Shown here: in pieces, positions 9,551 to 17,928 of the stretch
How the letters are laid out: each line of letters opens with the position of its first letter
How positions within the stretch are numbered: position 1 is the first letter of the stretch
From: a bacterium
GTDB taxonomy: Bacteria > JAUVQV01 > DATDCY01
Reading direction: 5' to 3'
Assembly (NCBI GenBank): GCA_036524115.1
Contig: DATDCY010000328.1
Span: 1 to 54,302 of the forward strand
Length of the DNA stretch: 54,302 nucleotides
The notes under the pieces: generated by a model
The model's database searches: none
What the model saw: the letters and a program-made list of their open reading frames with translations, nothing else
What the model was told of the DNA's origin: nothing
Made by a program: the position numbers and the translations under genes

Positions 9551-11022
9551 TGGCGTCGCGGGGGGCGGACGTCCTCGTGCCGGGGACGGTGCTGGCCGGC
9601 TGCCGGATCGACGAGCGGCTGCACCAGGGAGGGATGGCCACCGTCTGGCGGGCGTCGCGGCCCGACGTCCCCTTCCCGATGGCGCTGAAGGTCCCGCGCG
9701 CCGGCAACCGGGACGATCCGGCCGCCATCGTCGGTTTCCAGGCGGAGCTGGTCATCCTGCCGCGGCTCGCCGGCCCGCACGTGCCGCGGTTCATCGCCAG
9801 CGCCGATTTCGACCAGCAGCCCTACCTCGCGATGGAGTTCATCCCGGGCCCCACGCTCGAGGAGCGCCTGGCCGCGGCGCCGCTGCCCCCGGCCGAGGTC
9901 GCGGACATCGGCGCGCGACTCGCGGACGCGCTCCACGAGGTGCACCAGCAGGGCGTGATCCACTTCGATCTTTCGCCGGACAACGTCATGTTCCGCCCGG
10001 ACGGGGCGGCGGTGCTGCTGGACTTCGGCCTGGCACATCACACGCAGCTCCCGGACCTCCTGGGCGAGGCCTTTCGCCGCCCGCTCGGGACCGCGGCCTG
10101 GATGGCCCCGGAGCAGGTGCTCGGGGTGCGCGACGATCTGCGCAGCGACCTGTTCGCACTGGGCGCGATTCTCTACGCCCTGCTCACCGGCAGGCCCCCC
10201 CACGGCGCGCCGGAGAGCCCGCGCGGGCTGCGGCGCCGGCTGTCGCACGACCCGGTCCCGCCGCGCGCGTTCGCCCCGGCGTGCCCGCCCTGGTTGCAGG
10301 AGATCGTGATGCGCTGCCTCGACGTCGACCCGGCGCAGCGGCACGAGAGCGCGTCGCAGCTCGCGTTCGATCTGCGCCACCCGGACCGGGTCGTCCTCAC
10401 GGAGCGCGCGACGCGGCTTGGCGGCCGCGGTCTCATCGCGCGGGCGGTGCGCCGCGGGCGCGGGTTGCTGGCGGCGCTCGCGCCGACGCGCGGGTCGACC
10501 CGGGCTGCGGCCCGGCGTCGGCGCGTCCAGCGGGTGCCGATCGTGATGGCGGCCGTCGACGTCGCGCAGGGCTCGGAGGCGCTCGGGGAAGCGCTGCGGA
10601 TCGCCGCGCTCGGCGCGCTCGAACTCGACGTCGAAGCGCGGCTGACCTGCGTGACGGTGCACCGGCTTGCGCCCGGGATGCGGCTGAACGTTGCCGAAGG
10701 CGGGCGCGCGGTCCACGTCCAGCGGCTCGTCGAGCTCAAGGAGTGGGCCCGCACGCTGGATCTGCCCGCCGGCCGCGTGAGCTTCCACGTCCTCGACGCC
10801 GCAGACCCCGCCGCCGCGCTCGTGGAGTTCGCGCGCGCCAACCACGTCGACCACATTGTCATCGGGGCGCGGGGCGCCTCCGCCCTGCGCCGCCACCTCG
10901 GCAGCGTCTCGGCCCAGGTCGCGGCCGAGGCGCCGTGCACCGTGACGGTCGTGCGCGCGCCGGGCGCTGCGGTCCCCGCCGGGCCGCTGGTCGTCCCCGA
11001 GACGCGCGAGGGCGGCTTGTAG
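9550..11022 (+). CDS. Ser/Thr protein kinase fused to a C-terminal universal stress domain
   Basis: This soluble protein has 490 residues. Residues 12-275 are a Hanks-type kinase with a Gly-rich loop (LHQGGMATVW), catalytic Lys47 (ALKVPR), Glu66 in helix C, catalytic loop HFDLSPDN (Asp140, Asn145), DFG at 158-160 and APE at 187-189. The usual HRD is HFD, so this is a non-RD kinase that should not need activation-loop phosphorylation of the usual kind. A basic linker (280-325) leads to a UspA-like domain at 329-470 with GARGASALRRHLGS, one residue shorter than the standard ATP loop. The ATG overlaps the phosphoesterase stop by one base, so kinase and phosphatase are probably co-expressed. Its targets are unknown. 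Confidence 0.88.
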   Translation: MASRGADVLVPGTVLAGCRIDERLHQGGMATVWRASRPDVPFPMALKVPRAGNRDDPAAIVGFQAELVILPRLAGPHVPRFIASADFDQQPYLAMEFIPGPTLEERLAAAPLPPAEVADIGARLADALHEVHQQGVIHFDLSPDNVMFRPDGAAVLLDFGLAHHTQLPDLLGEAFRRPLGTAAWMAPEQVLGVRDDLRSDLFALGAILYALLTGRPPHGAPESPRGLRRRLSHDPVPPRAFAPACPPWLQEIVMRCLDVDPAQRHESASQLAFDLRHPDRVVLTERATRLGGRGLIARAVRRGRGLLAALAPTRGSTRAAARRRRVQRVPIVMAAVDVAQGSEALGEALRIAALGALELDVEARLTCVTVHRLAPGMRLNVAEGGRAVHVQRLVELKEWARTLDLPAGRVSFHVLDAADPAAALVEFARANHVDHIVIGARGASALRRHLGSVSAQVAAEAPCTVTVVRAPGAAVPAGPLVVPETREGGL

Positions 11023-11086
11023 CCGCGTGTCGCTCCGCGTCCCGCCCCCTGGAGAGCGCCGTCCGCGCTCACGGGACGCAATAACG

Positions 11087-11115
11087 TTGAGAAATGAAAT
11101 AGGCGCAGGTATTGT
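11087..11115 (+). promoter_or_regulatory. Sigma-70-like promoter of the beta-helix protein gene
   Basis: TTGAGA (11087-11092), a 17-nt spacer and TATTGT (11110-11115) lie 31 nt before the start codon at 11147, which has a GGAGAGGAG ribosome-binding site. The region is visibly more AT-rich than its surroundings. Confidence 0.55.
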
Positions 11116-11146
11116 CGGCGCAACAGGCGGAGAGGAGCGTGCGGAC

Positions 11147-12685
11147 ATGCGGACGTGGCGGGGCGTCGTCGGTGCGGTGCTGTGTTTCGCGGCGTTGGGA
11201 GCCCGGATCCCGTCGGCCGGGGCGGTGGACGAGGTGCTCTCCGGGAGCATCAGGGAGGCGGACAACACGACCGGGCAGAACACGAACGCGGGCGCGGGGA
11301 TCAAGACGAACCACATCCAGAACAGCGCCGTGACCTCCGTGAAGATCAAGGACGGGAGCGTCACCGGCGCCGACCTGGCGGCAAACGCGGTGACCTCCGC
11401 CAAGATCAGGGACGGGAACGTCCTCGCCGCGGATCTGGCCGACGGGGCCGTGACCGCGTCGAAGATCGGCTTCTATTCCCGCGTCATCGTCGTCGACATC
11501 AACGGCGGTGGCGACTTCGCGTCGCCGGTCGCGGCGATGGCCGCGGTCGCGACGATGATCCCGGCGCCGTCCGCCGCGGCTCCGGTGCTGGTCAGGATCA
11601 TGCCCGGGGTCTACGACGTCGGGACGTCCTCCGTGCAAATGCAGTCCTTCGTCGACATCGAAGGCTCCGGCGAGGAGGCGACCCGCATTACCGGCACTGC
11701 TCCATACTTTGCCGGGACGGTGCGGGGGGCGAGCGCGGCACAGATTCGATTCCTGACGGTCGAGAACACCAGCGACGACATCCGTCCGGTGGCCTTCCTC
11801 GCGCCGCTCGACACCACACCGTCGCTGCTCCACGTGACCGCCCGGGCGGCATCGCCGACGCAGGGCGGCGCGGGGGCCTACTCTTTCGGGGTCTACTGCG
11901 CCGTGGGTTCGGCGCCGACTCTGTCGCACGTGACGGCGATCGCGGGCGGCGGCGACCGCACCGCGGCCGTCTACTCCGACAGTGCAGCCCCGCGACTCGA
12001 GGACGTGGACGCGACGGGAAGGGACGGCTCGGTATTCAATATCGGCGTCAGCCTCTCCTCCAGCAGCGGCGCCGTGCTGCGCCGGGTCGCCGCGACCGCG
12101 TCCGGTCCAAGCGGGGGGACCGTCGGGAATGTCGGGATCTACGTCGGCGTCTCGTCCCCCGTCATCAGCGACTCGACCGCCCTCGCGCTGGGGAGCACCG
12201 CCAGGAACACCGGCGTCCGCAACGAGGGGGAGTGCCGGACGCGGATGGCGAATGTGACCGCCCGCGCACTGGACGCCTTGGCGATGGGGATGGAGAATGT
12301 CGCGCAAGGCGACGGCACGGCCGACCAGTACGGCATCGTCGTCGACCGCAGCACCTTCGAGGGGGCCACCAGCGCCGTGAACAGCGACAGGGAGTTCACG
12401 GTGAGCTTCGGGGCGAGCAAGCTCCTCGGGGGGCCGGCCGCGGGCGGCGGCGGGACTCTCAGGTGCGTCGCCTCCTACGACGCGAGCTACAAGGCGCTCC
12501 TGCCCGATTGCTCGAACTGCATACCCGCTTCGGGTGTCTTCACGGTGACCGGCGGGACGTTCGCCGACACCAGCGCCTGCCAGGTCGCGGGGATCGGCCA
12601 GGCGGCGGCTGTCTGCTGCAGCGGCTTCGCCACCATGCAGTACGAGCCCGACCCGTTGTTCCTGTGCGCCGGAACCTGCAATTGA
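11147..12685 (+). CDS. Exported beta-helix protein with N-terminal fibre-like repeats
   Basis: This exported protein has 512 residues and a Sec signal peptide (MRTWRGVVGAVLCFAALGA, cleaved near SAGA). Residues about 60-105 contain three copies of a short repeat of the type AVTSxKIKDGSVTGADL, found in bacterial secreted and tail-fibre-like proteins, where it probably drives trimer formation. Residues about 110-430 look like a right-handed parallel beta-helix (pectate-lyase-like), with repeated short beta strands and Asn/Ser/Thr turns. The last 80 residues are Cys-rich (CSNC, ACQV, VCCSG, CAGTC), suggesting a disulfide-stabilised cap. No catalytic site is recognisable, so an enzyme or adhesin role cannot be chosen. 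The start is set by GGAGAGGAG about 9 nt upstream; it stands alone between two intergenic regions. Confidence 0.75.
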   Translation: MRTWRGVVGAVLCFAALGARIPSAGAVDEVLSGSIREADNTTGQNTNAGAGIKTNHIQNSAVTSVKIKDGSVTGADLAANAVTSAKIRDGNVLAADLADGAVTASKIGFYSRVIVVDINGGGDFASPVAAMAAVATMIPAPSAAAPVLVRIMPGVYDVGTSSVQMQSFVDIEGSGEEATRITGTAPYFAGTVRGASAAQIRFLTVENTSDDIRPVAFLAPLDTTPSLLHVTARAASPTQGGAGAYSFGVYCAVGSAPTLSHVTAIAGGGDRTAAVYSDSAAPRLEDVDATGRDGSVFNIGVSLSSSSGAVLRRVAATASGPSGGTVGNVGIYVGVSSPVISDSTALALGSTARNTGVRNEGECRTRMANVTARALDALAMGMENVAQGDGTADQYGIVVDRSTFEGATSAVNSDREFTVSFGASKLLGGPAAGGGGTLRCVASYDASYKALLPDCSNCIPASGVFTVTGGTFADTSACQVAGIGQAAAVCCSGFATMQYEPDPLFLCAGTCN

Positions 12686-12699
12686 GCTGACCCGATCGC

Positions 12700-12728
12700 G
12701 GTCCCGGGCAGCGCCGCTGCCCGGGACC
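12700..12728. terminator. Strong hairpin between convergent genes
   Basis: GGTCCCGGGCAGC (12700-12712) and its exact complement (12716-12728) form a perfect 13-bp stem with a 3-nt loop. It lies between the ends of the beta-helix gene (+) and the DedA gene (-). There is no T tract on either side, so it is terminator-like but might need a factor. Confidence 0.6.
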
Positions 12729-12785
12729 GGCGCCTCTCTCCCGGTCGCTGGTGGCCTCGGGGCGCCGACAGCGCAGCCCCGTGTC

Positions 12786-13355
12786 TCAGCGAGGTCGTCG
12801 CTTCCGGCGTCCGATCCACCTCCGACCCAGCCAGGCCGCGGCCCCGACCAGAAGGATCCCCCCCGCGATCGCCAGCTCGAAGCGCTTGACCCCGCCCAGC
12901 AGCGCTTCGATCGAGTGGCCGAGCAGGTAGCCGAGCGCCGCGATGGCCGTGGCCCAGACCGCGGCCCCGGCGGCGTTGAGCGCGACGAACCGCAGCTGGC
13001 GCGTGCCGGTGGCGCCGAGGACCACGGGCGTCACGGTGCGGAAGCCGTAGGCGAAGCGGAAGCCGAGGATCACCGGGGTCTCATAGCGCCGCAGCAGCTC
13101 GCGCACCCGCGCGGTGCGCTCCTGCCAGTGCGGGCGGCGCGCCAACGCACCCATCCCGCGCCGCCGCCCGATCTGGAAGAAGAGCTGGTCGCCGCTGAAG
13201 CTGCCCGCGAACGCGGCCGCGATCACCCAGGGCAGGGGGAAATAGCCGCGGTGGGCGAGGAACCCGCCGAGGATCAGGATCGTCTCGCCTTCGAAGAACG
13301 TGCCGACGAGGATCGCCCAGAGCCCGTAGGTCGCGACGAACTGCTCGAGCGTCAT
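12786..13355 (-). CDS. DedA-family (VTT domain) membrane protein
   Basis: This 189-residue inner-membrane protein belongs to the DedA/SNARE-associated family, members of which move polyprenyl-phosphate lipids across the membrane and support envelope homeostasis. Visible family features are the re-entrant segment with [15 protein letters not shown] near residues 20-34, the [10 protein letters not shown] block near 55-64, and the Arg-rich [12 protein letters not shown] block near 99-110. Hydrophobic helices follow at about 120-145 and 160-178, and the C-terminus is strongly basic. The ATG at 13355 overlaps the phosphoketolase TGA (ATGA), which fixes the start and makes it the last gene of that operon. 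An apparent 475-residue reading frame running upstream is only antisense/out-of-frame extension. Confidence 0.87.
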   Translation of the reverse strand: MTLEQFVATYGLWAILVGTFFEGETILILGGFLAHRGYFPLPWVIAAAFAGSFSGDQLFFQIGRRRGMGALARRPHWQERTARVRELLRRYETPVILGFRFAYGFRTVTPVVLGATGTRQLRFVALNAAGAAVWATAIAALGYLLGHSIEALLGGVKRFELAIAGGILLVGAAAWLGRRWIGRRKRRPR

Positions 13356-15763
13356 CCCGGCCAGCGCCACCCGGTGATGGCGGCGTCGTCCACGCCGTGC
13401 TCGTGCGCGTGGCGGCGGCAGGCGATCTGCGCGTTGCGGAAGTGCTCCTTGGCGTGGGCGCCGGCGACGCGCAGCCGCGGCACGCGGTCGATGACGTCGA
13501 TCGCGACGCTGAAGCGGTCGACCTGGTTGTTGATCGCCAGCTCCATCGGCGTGTTGATGCTCCCTTTCTCCTTGTAGCCGCGCACGTGGATCAGCCGGTT
13601 GGCACGCCGGTAGACCAGGCGGTGGATGAGCCAGGGGTAGCCGTGGAAGTTGAAGACCACGGGGCGGTCCGCGGTGAAGAGCCCGTCGAAGTCGGTGTCG
13701 GCGAGCCCGTGCGGGTGCTCCGCGGCTGGCGCCAGCCGGAAGAGGTCGACCACGTTCACGAAGCGCACCTTCAGGTCCGGGAACGCCTCGCGCAGCAGCG
13801 CCGCGGCCGCGAGCGCCTCGTGGGTGGTGATGTCGCCCGCCGCGGCGACGACGACGTCCGGCTCGACCCCCTGGTCCGAGCTGGCCCAGTCCCAGATGCC
13901 GATTCCCTTCGCGCAGTGCGTGATCGCCGCGTCCCGGTCCAGGTACTGCAGGTGCCGCTGCTTGTCCGAGACGATGACGTTGACGTAGTTCTCGCTGCGC
14001 AGGCAGTGATCGGCGACCGACAGCAGGCAGTTGGCGTCCGGCGGCAGGTAGATCCGCGTCACCGCCGGGCTCTTGTTGACGACGAGGTCGAGGAAGCCCG
14101 GGTCCTGGTGCGTGAAGCCGTTGTGGTCCTGGCGCCAGACGGTCGAGGTGATCAGCAGGTTCAGCGACGCCACCTCCTCGCGCCAGGAGAGACGGTTGCA
14201 GGAATCGAGCCACTTGGCGTGCTGGTTGAACATCGAGTCCACGATGTGGACGAAGGCCTCGTAGGTCGAGAAGAAGCCGTGCCGCCCGCTCAGCAGGTAC
14301 CCCTCGAGCATCCCCTCGAGGGTGTGCTCGCTGAGCATCTCGATCACCCGGCCGTCGGGGGCGAGCTGCGTGCCGTCGGCGTCCTCGGGAAAGCTCTCGG
14401 CGAGCCAGAGCTTGCGCGAAACCTCGTAGATCGCGTCCAGCTTGTTCGAGGTCGTCTCATCGGGGCCGAAGACCCGGAAGATGCCCGGGTTCTTGCGCAT
14501 GATGTCGCGCAGGAACGCGCCGAGTGGGCGCGTGTTCTCGGCCTCGGCGGCCCCCGGGCGCTTCACCGCGACCGCGTAGTCGCGGAAGTCCGGCAGGCAG
14601 AGGGTCTTCTTGAGGACGCCGCCGTTGGCGTGCGGGTTGGCACCCATGCGGCGGGCGCCGGCCGGCGCGGCGGCCCGAACCTGCGCGACGGGGCGGCCCG
14701 CCGCGTCGAAGAGCTCCTCGGGCCGATAGCTGCGCAGCCAGCGCTCGAGCAGCGCCAGGTGCTCCGCGTTCTGCGGGACATCCGCGATCGGCACCTGGTG
14801 CGCGCGCCACGATCCCTCGAGCTGGTGGCCGTCGATCTCGGCCGGGGCGCTCCACCCTTTCGGCGTGCGCAGCACGATCATCGGCCAGCGCGGGCGCGTC
14901 GGGTCGCCGGCGGCGCGCGCCTGGCCCTGGAGGGCGCGGATCTCGGCCACGCACTGCTCGAGCGTCGCCGCCATCGCCTGGTGCATGCTCTCGGGGTCGG
15001 AGCCCTCGACGAAATACGGCGTCCAGCCGCAGCCGTAGAGCAGCCAGGACAGCTCCTCCGCGCTGATGCGCGCCAGCAGCGTGGGATTGTTGATCTTGTA
15101 GCCGTTGAGGTTGAGCACCGGCAGCACGGCACCGTCGCGCACCGGGTTGAGGAACTTCGTGATGTGCCAGGAGGTCGCCAGCGGCCCGGTCTCGGCCTCG
15201 CCGTCGCCGACGACGGCGGCGACGATCAGCTCCGGGTTGTCGAAGGCCGCGCCGCAGGCGTGCGAGAGGACGTAGCCGAGCTCGCCGCCCTCGTGGATCG
15301 AGCCGGGCGTCTCCGGCGTGCAGTGGCTGCCGATGCCGCCGGGGAAGGAGAACTGACGGAAGAAGTGCCGCAGCCCCTCCTCGTCGTGCCCCTTGTCGGG
15401 GTAGATCTCCGAGTACGTCCCCTCGAGGTAGACAGGGGCGAGCACGCCCGGGGCGCCGTGGCCGGGGCCGGCCATGAAGATCATGTCCAGGTCGTTCGCC
15501 GCGATCACCCGGTTGAGGTGCGCGTAGACGAAGGAGAGCGCGGGACTCGCCCCCCAGTGGCCGAGCAGCCGGCGCTTGAGGTGCTCGGGGCGCAGCGGTT
15601 CGCGCAGCAGCGGGTTGTCGCGCAGGTAGATCATTCCCAGCGCCAGGTAGTTGCAGGCGCGCCAGAAGGCGTCGATGCGGGCCAGTTCTTCGGCGGCGAG
15701 CGGCGCCCCCTCCACGGTGGAGCGGGCGGGGCCGAAAGCGCTGAGCGGATGCATGGCGCTCAC
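13352..15763 (-). CDS. xfp: Xylulose-5-phosphate/fructose-6-phosphate phosphoketolase
   Basis: This thiamine-diphosphate enzyme cleaves xylulose 5-phosphate or fructose 6-phosphate with phosphate to acetyl phosphate plus glyceraldehyde 3-phosphate or erythrose 4-phosphate. It has 803 residues, the standard size. Signature blocks include [18 protein letters not shown], the glycine-rich [18 protein letters not shown], and the ThDP-binding [15 protein letters not shown] followed by [12 protein letters not shown]. The GTG start at 15763 overlaps the stop of the PH-domain gene (GTGA); an ATG three codons in (15754) is equally possible. No acetate kinase or phosphotransacetylase gene is adjacent, so the fate of acetyl phosphate must be encoded elsewhere. 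Confidence 0.96.
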   Translation of the reverse strand: MSAMHPLSAFGPARSTVEGAPLAAEELARIDAFWRACNYLALGMIYLRDNPLLREPLRPEHLKRRLLGHWGASPALSFVYAHLNRVIAANDLDMIFMAGPGHGAPGVLAPVYLEGTYSEIYPDKGHDEEGLRHFFRQFSFPGGIGSHCTPETPGSIHEGGELGYVLSHACGAAFDNPELIVAAVVGDGEAETGPLATSWHITKFLNPVRDGAVLPVLNLNGYKINNPTLLARISAEELSWLLYGCGWTPYFVEGSDPESMHQAMAATLEQCVAEIRALQGQARAAGDPTRPRWPMIVLRTPKGWSAPAEIDGHQLEGSWRAHQVPIADVPQNAEHLALLERWLRSYRPEELFDAAGRPVAQVRAAAPAGARRMGANPHANGGVLKKTLCLPDFRDYAVAVKRPGAAEAENTRPLGAFLRDIMRKNPGIFRVFGPDETTSNKLDAIYEVSRKLWLAESFPEDADGTQLAPDGRVIEMLSEHTLEGMLEGYLLSGRHGFFSTYEAFVHIVDSMFNQHAKWLDSCNRLSWREEVASLNLLITSTVWRQDHNGFTHQDPGFLDLVVNKSPAVTRIYLPPDANCLLSVADHCLRSENYVNVIVSDKQRHLQYLDRDAAITHCAKGIGIWDWASSDQGVEPDVVVAAAGDITTHEALAAAALLREAFPDLKVRFVNVVDLFRLAPAAEHPHGLADTDFDGLFTADRPVVFNFHGYPWLIHRLVYRRANRLIHVRGYKEKGSINTPMELAINNQVDRFSVAIDVIDRVPRLRVAGAHAKEHFRNAQIACRRHAHEHGVDDAAITGWRWPG

Positions 15764-16230
15764 CCTTGCCCCGCGGCGCGCGCCTGCACCTGCTTGCGGA
15801 ACTCCAGTGGGTTCGCGATCGACGTGAAGGGCTCGTTGGTGCCGCCCGTGCCGGTGAGGACGATCGTACCGTAGCCGATGAGCCGCGCAAGCAGCCCCTG
15901 GTCGACGCGGATCGTCTCGACCTTCGTCAGCAGCATCTCGAGCGTGTGCCGGTGGATCAGGCCGACCTTGATCACGACGCGCTTGTTGGTGATCGCGAAT
16001 TCCGAGGAGAGGTACAGGATCGCGCGGCCGATGCCGAAGCTGGCGGCATAGATGAGGAAGATGGCGCCGAGCACCCAGAACACGGCCAGCCCCGGGCTTG
16101 CGAGGCCGTAGACGACGAAGCCGAGGCCGATGACGCCAAAGACCGCGGACTGCAGGAAGATCACCGGGTGCAGGTGGGCGCGGTACTCGACGGTCTCCCC
16201 CGGCAGCAGGTTCCGATCGACATACCCCAT
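15760..16230 (-). CDS. PH-domain (YdbS/DUF304-type) membrane protein
   Basis: This 156-residue protein has two close hydrophobic helices at about residues 25-45 and 48-68, followed by a bacterial PH-like domain of the DUF304/bPH2 type. The recognisable stretch runs from [35 protein letters not shown] (ITNKRVV is the classic core) to [22 protein letters not shown]. Such proteins are membrane-associated and of poorly known function. The ATG follows GAGGAG by 7 nt. It is the first gene of an overlapping three-gene unit with phosphoketolase and DedA, which suggests common regulation but no obvious common pathway. Confidence 0.85.
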   Translation of the reverse strand: MGYVDRNLLPGETVEYRAHLHPVIFLQSAVFGVIGLGFVVYGLASPGLAVFWVLGAIFLIYAASFGIGRAILYLSSEFAITNKRVVIKVGLIHRHTLEMLLTKVETIRVDQGLLARLIGYGTIVLTGTGGTNEPFTSIANPLEFRKQVQARAAGQG

Positions 16231-16272
16231 GGCTGGCTCCTCCGCTCGCGGTGTGGGCCGCGGTGAAGGGCC

Positions 16273-16301
16273 ATTCTCCGGCCGGCCCCGGGCGCTGTCA
16301 A
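16273..16301 (-). promoter_or_regulatory. Sigma-70-like promoter of the PH-xfp-dedA operon
   Basis: On the minus strand TTGACA (16301-16296) and GAGAAT (16278-16273) are separated by 17 nt, about 43 nt upstream of the first start codon. The -35 is perfect and the -10 matches four of six positions. Confidence 0.55.
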
Positions 16302-16348
16302 CGCTCGAGGCCGGCCGTAGGTGCGCAGCGGGCGGGACGCCGACAGAC

Positions 16349-17713
16349 CTACTTTTCAGTGACCTCGTAGGCGCCGTTGGCGCCGACGACGATGACGGCG
16401 TTGAGCCAGCGGACGTTCTTGTATCCCTTCGAGACCAGCAGGTCGTAGGCGTTCTTCGCGAGGATGCCCGTGTTGCAGTGGATGACGACGGTCTTCTCCT
16501 TCGGCACCTCGGCGAAGCGGTCCTTGATCTGGCTCTCGGGGATCGGGAGGGCGCCGACGAGCACGCCGTCCACCGGCTGCTCGCGCACGTCCAGGATCAG
16601 CGTGTCGGCCGGCCGCGTGTCGGCGATCTTCCTGAACTCCTCGATCGTGATCTCGCCGGGCTTGAGCTTCTTCGTGTACTCGATCTTCGCGGGCGCAGCC
16701 AGCGCGCCGGTCGCCAGCTCCCCCTTCCACGAGGTGATGCCGCCCACGAGGACGGTGGCGTTCACGTAACCCCAGCCGCGCACGGTCTTGAAGGCCTCGG
16801 CGCCCGCCTGCGCCCCGTCGTAGATGACGATCGGCGCCTTCTTGTTCTCCGGGAAGCGCTCCTTCCACGCGGCGAGGTCCTTCGCCGGGATGCCGATCGC
16901 CCCTGGGATGAAGCCCTTCGCGGCGGCCTCCGGGTCCCGCAGGTCGACGAGGACGAACGGCTCGCCGGCCTTCATCCAGGTCTCGAGCCCGACGGGGCCG
17001 CTGACGACGAGGTTGCCGGCCTTCTTCCAGGCGGGCAGGCCGGCGTGGAAGACCTTCACGTTCGTGTAGCCCAGAGCCTCCGCCTCACGGGCGGAGAAGG
17101 GGCTGAGCGTTCAGGTCTCACCGGCGCAGTAGAAGATCACCAGCGCAGCCTTGTCGGCCGGCAGGACGGAGGCCGCCTTCTCCTTGAAGGCCGCGTACGG
17201 GAGGGAGACCGCGCCGGGGATGCGACCCTCGGCGAACATCGGCCCGGGCCGCGAGTCCACGAGCGTGTACTTTCCCGCCTCGGGTCCCTGTGCGACCAGG
17301 GCCTGCATCTTCTCGAGCGGCAGCAGCTGCGCCTCGGGGACCTTGAAGGGCTGCTTGACCGCGACCTGCGTGGCGACGGGCGCGGCCTCGCTCCCCTTGA
17401 ACGTGACCGCGATCTCCCGGTCGCGCGGGATCGTCTTGAGCGCCGCCGGCCCGCCGAAGCTCTGCCCCTCCTTGACCTTGAGATCGTCGCCGTACTTCAC
17501 GATCCAGACGAGCGGCCCGACCGTCACGCTCAGGCTCTTCAGCTCGCCCGACACCGACACCAGCTTGCCGCGCACCACCCCGTCCGCGGCGGTGTGGCAG
17601 ATCTTGCAGGACTCCATGATGTTCGGCTTGCCCGCCTCGGCGCTCGCGGTGCCCAGCATGAGGGCGAGGACGCCCCCAGCCGCGGCGATGACTCTCCCAG
17701 GTGCTTTCGTCAC
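16349..17713 (-). CDS. Exported cytochrome c / triple-rhodanese selenoprotein (in-frame UGA read as Sec201)
   Basis: This looks like one 454-residue gene that appears as two frames because of a TGA at 17113-17111. The GTG at 17713 follows GGGAGGAG. Residues 1-28 are a signal peptide, and CKICH (36-40) is a heme c site. Rhodanese 1 (about 145-235) contains FYCAGET, then TGA, then TLSPFSAREAEALGY, so the UGA sits exactly at the second Cys of the YCxGxxC motif in related rhodaneses. Rhodanese 2 (about 250-335) has Asp in place of the catalytic Cys (IYDGAQAG). Rhodanese 3 (about 360-450) keeps HCNTG. Codons after the TGA continue the same fold without a frame change, and a SECIS-like hairpin follows. 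It is probably a periplasmic sulfur-transfer or polysulfide-handling protein. A nonsense mutation is the alternative. Confidence 0.8.
17068..17110 (-). promoter_or_regulatory. Bacterial SECIS-like hairpin directly after the in-frame UGA
   Basis: Starting six bases after the TGA, AGCCC (17104-17100) pairs with GGGCT (17072-17068), and CTCCGCC (17096-17090) pairs perfectly with GGCGGAG (17084-17078). The apical loop is CGTGA (17089-17085). The loop begins 21 nt after the TGA, and its second base is G followed by T. That is the size, distance and loop guanine expected of a bacterial SECIS. The hairpin lies inside coding sequence that also matches the rhodanese family. Confidence 0.7.
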
Positions 17714-17788
17714 GACTCCTCCCTCTGTTGGTGGTCCCTCGGCCGCATTCCCTTCTCGCTGCCGTCCGTCCGTTTCCACGCCATAGAC

Positions 17789-17804
17789 AGCAATGCCCGT
17801 GCCA
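17789..17804 (-). promoter_or_regulatory. Perfect sigma-54 (-24/-12) promoter of the selenoprotein gene
   Basis: On the minus strand 17804-17789 reads TGGCACGGGCATTGCT, matching the consensus TGGCACG-N4-TTGCW at every fixed position, with GG and GC 10 nt apart. The predicted start (about 17778) leaves a 65-nt leader with GGGAGGAG before the GTG at 17713. It also excludes an upstream in-frame ATG at 17836. A sigma-54 activator gene is divergent. Confidence 0.85.
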
Positions 17805-17889
17805 ACAGCCGGGCGGCGGTCTGTGAAATCCAACACACTGATAATCCACAGGAAGTGTCATATGGGCCTGAAAGCAAGCTTGTAGAGGA

Positions 17890-17920
17890 ATGTTTATCAT
17901 TGTTTACGCAAACGTTTACT
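17890..17920. promoter_or_regulatory. Candidate upstream activator site (AT-rich palindromes)
   Basis: In an AT-rich island, GTTTAC occurs at 17902-17907 and 17914-17919, with the perfect palindrome AAACGTTT at 17910-17917 between them. The centre lies about 130 bp upstream of the predicted sigma-54 start and directly before the activator gene. That suits enhancer binding and autoregulation. It is inferred from position and symmetry only. Confidence 0.35.
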
Positions 17921-17928
17921 TGTAGTCT

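Noticed and set aside
17060-17110. Reading the rhodanese region as two separate genes or a simple pseudogene
   Set aside because: The second frame has no ribosome-binding site at its first ATG (17059), which lies in the middle of a rhodanese domain. The frame is preserved through the TGA, the domain continues, and a SECIS-like hairpin is present. A nonsense mutation remains possible but is less likely.
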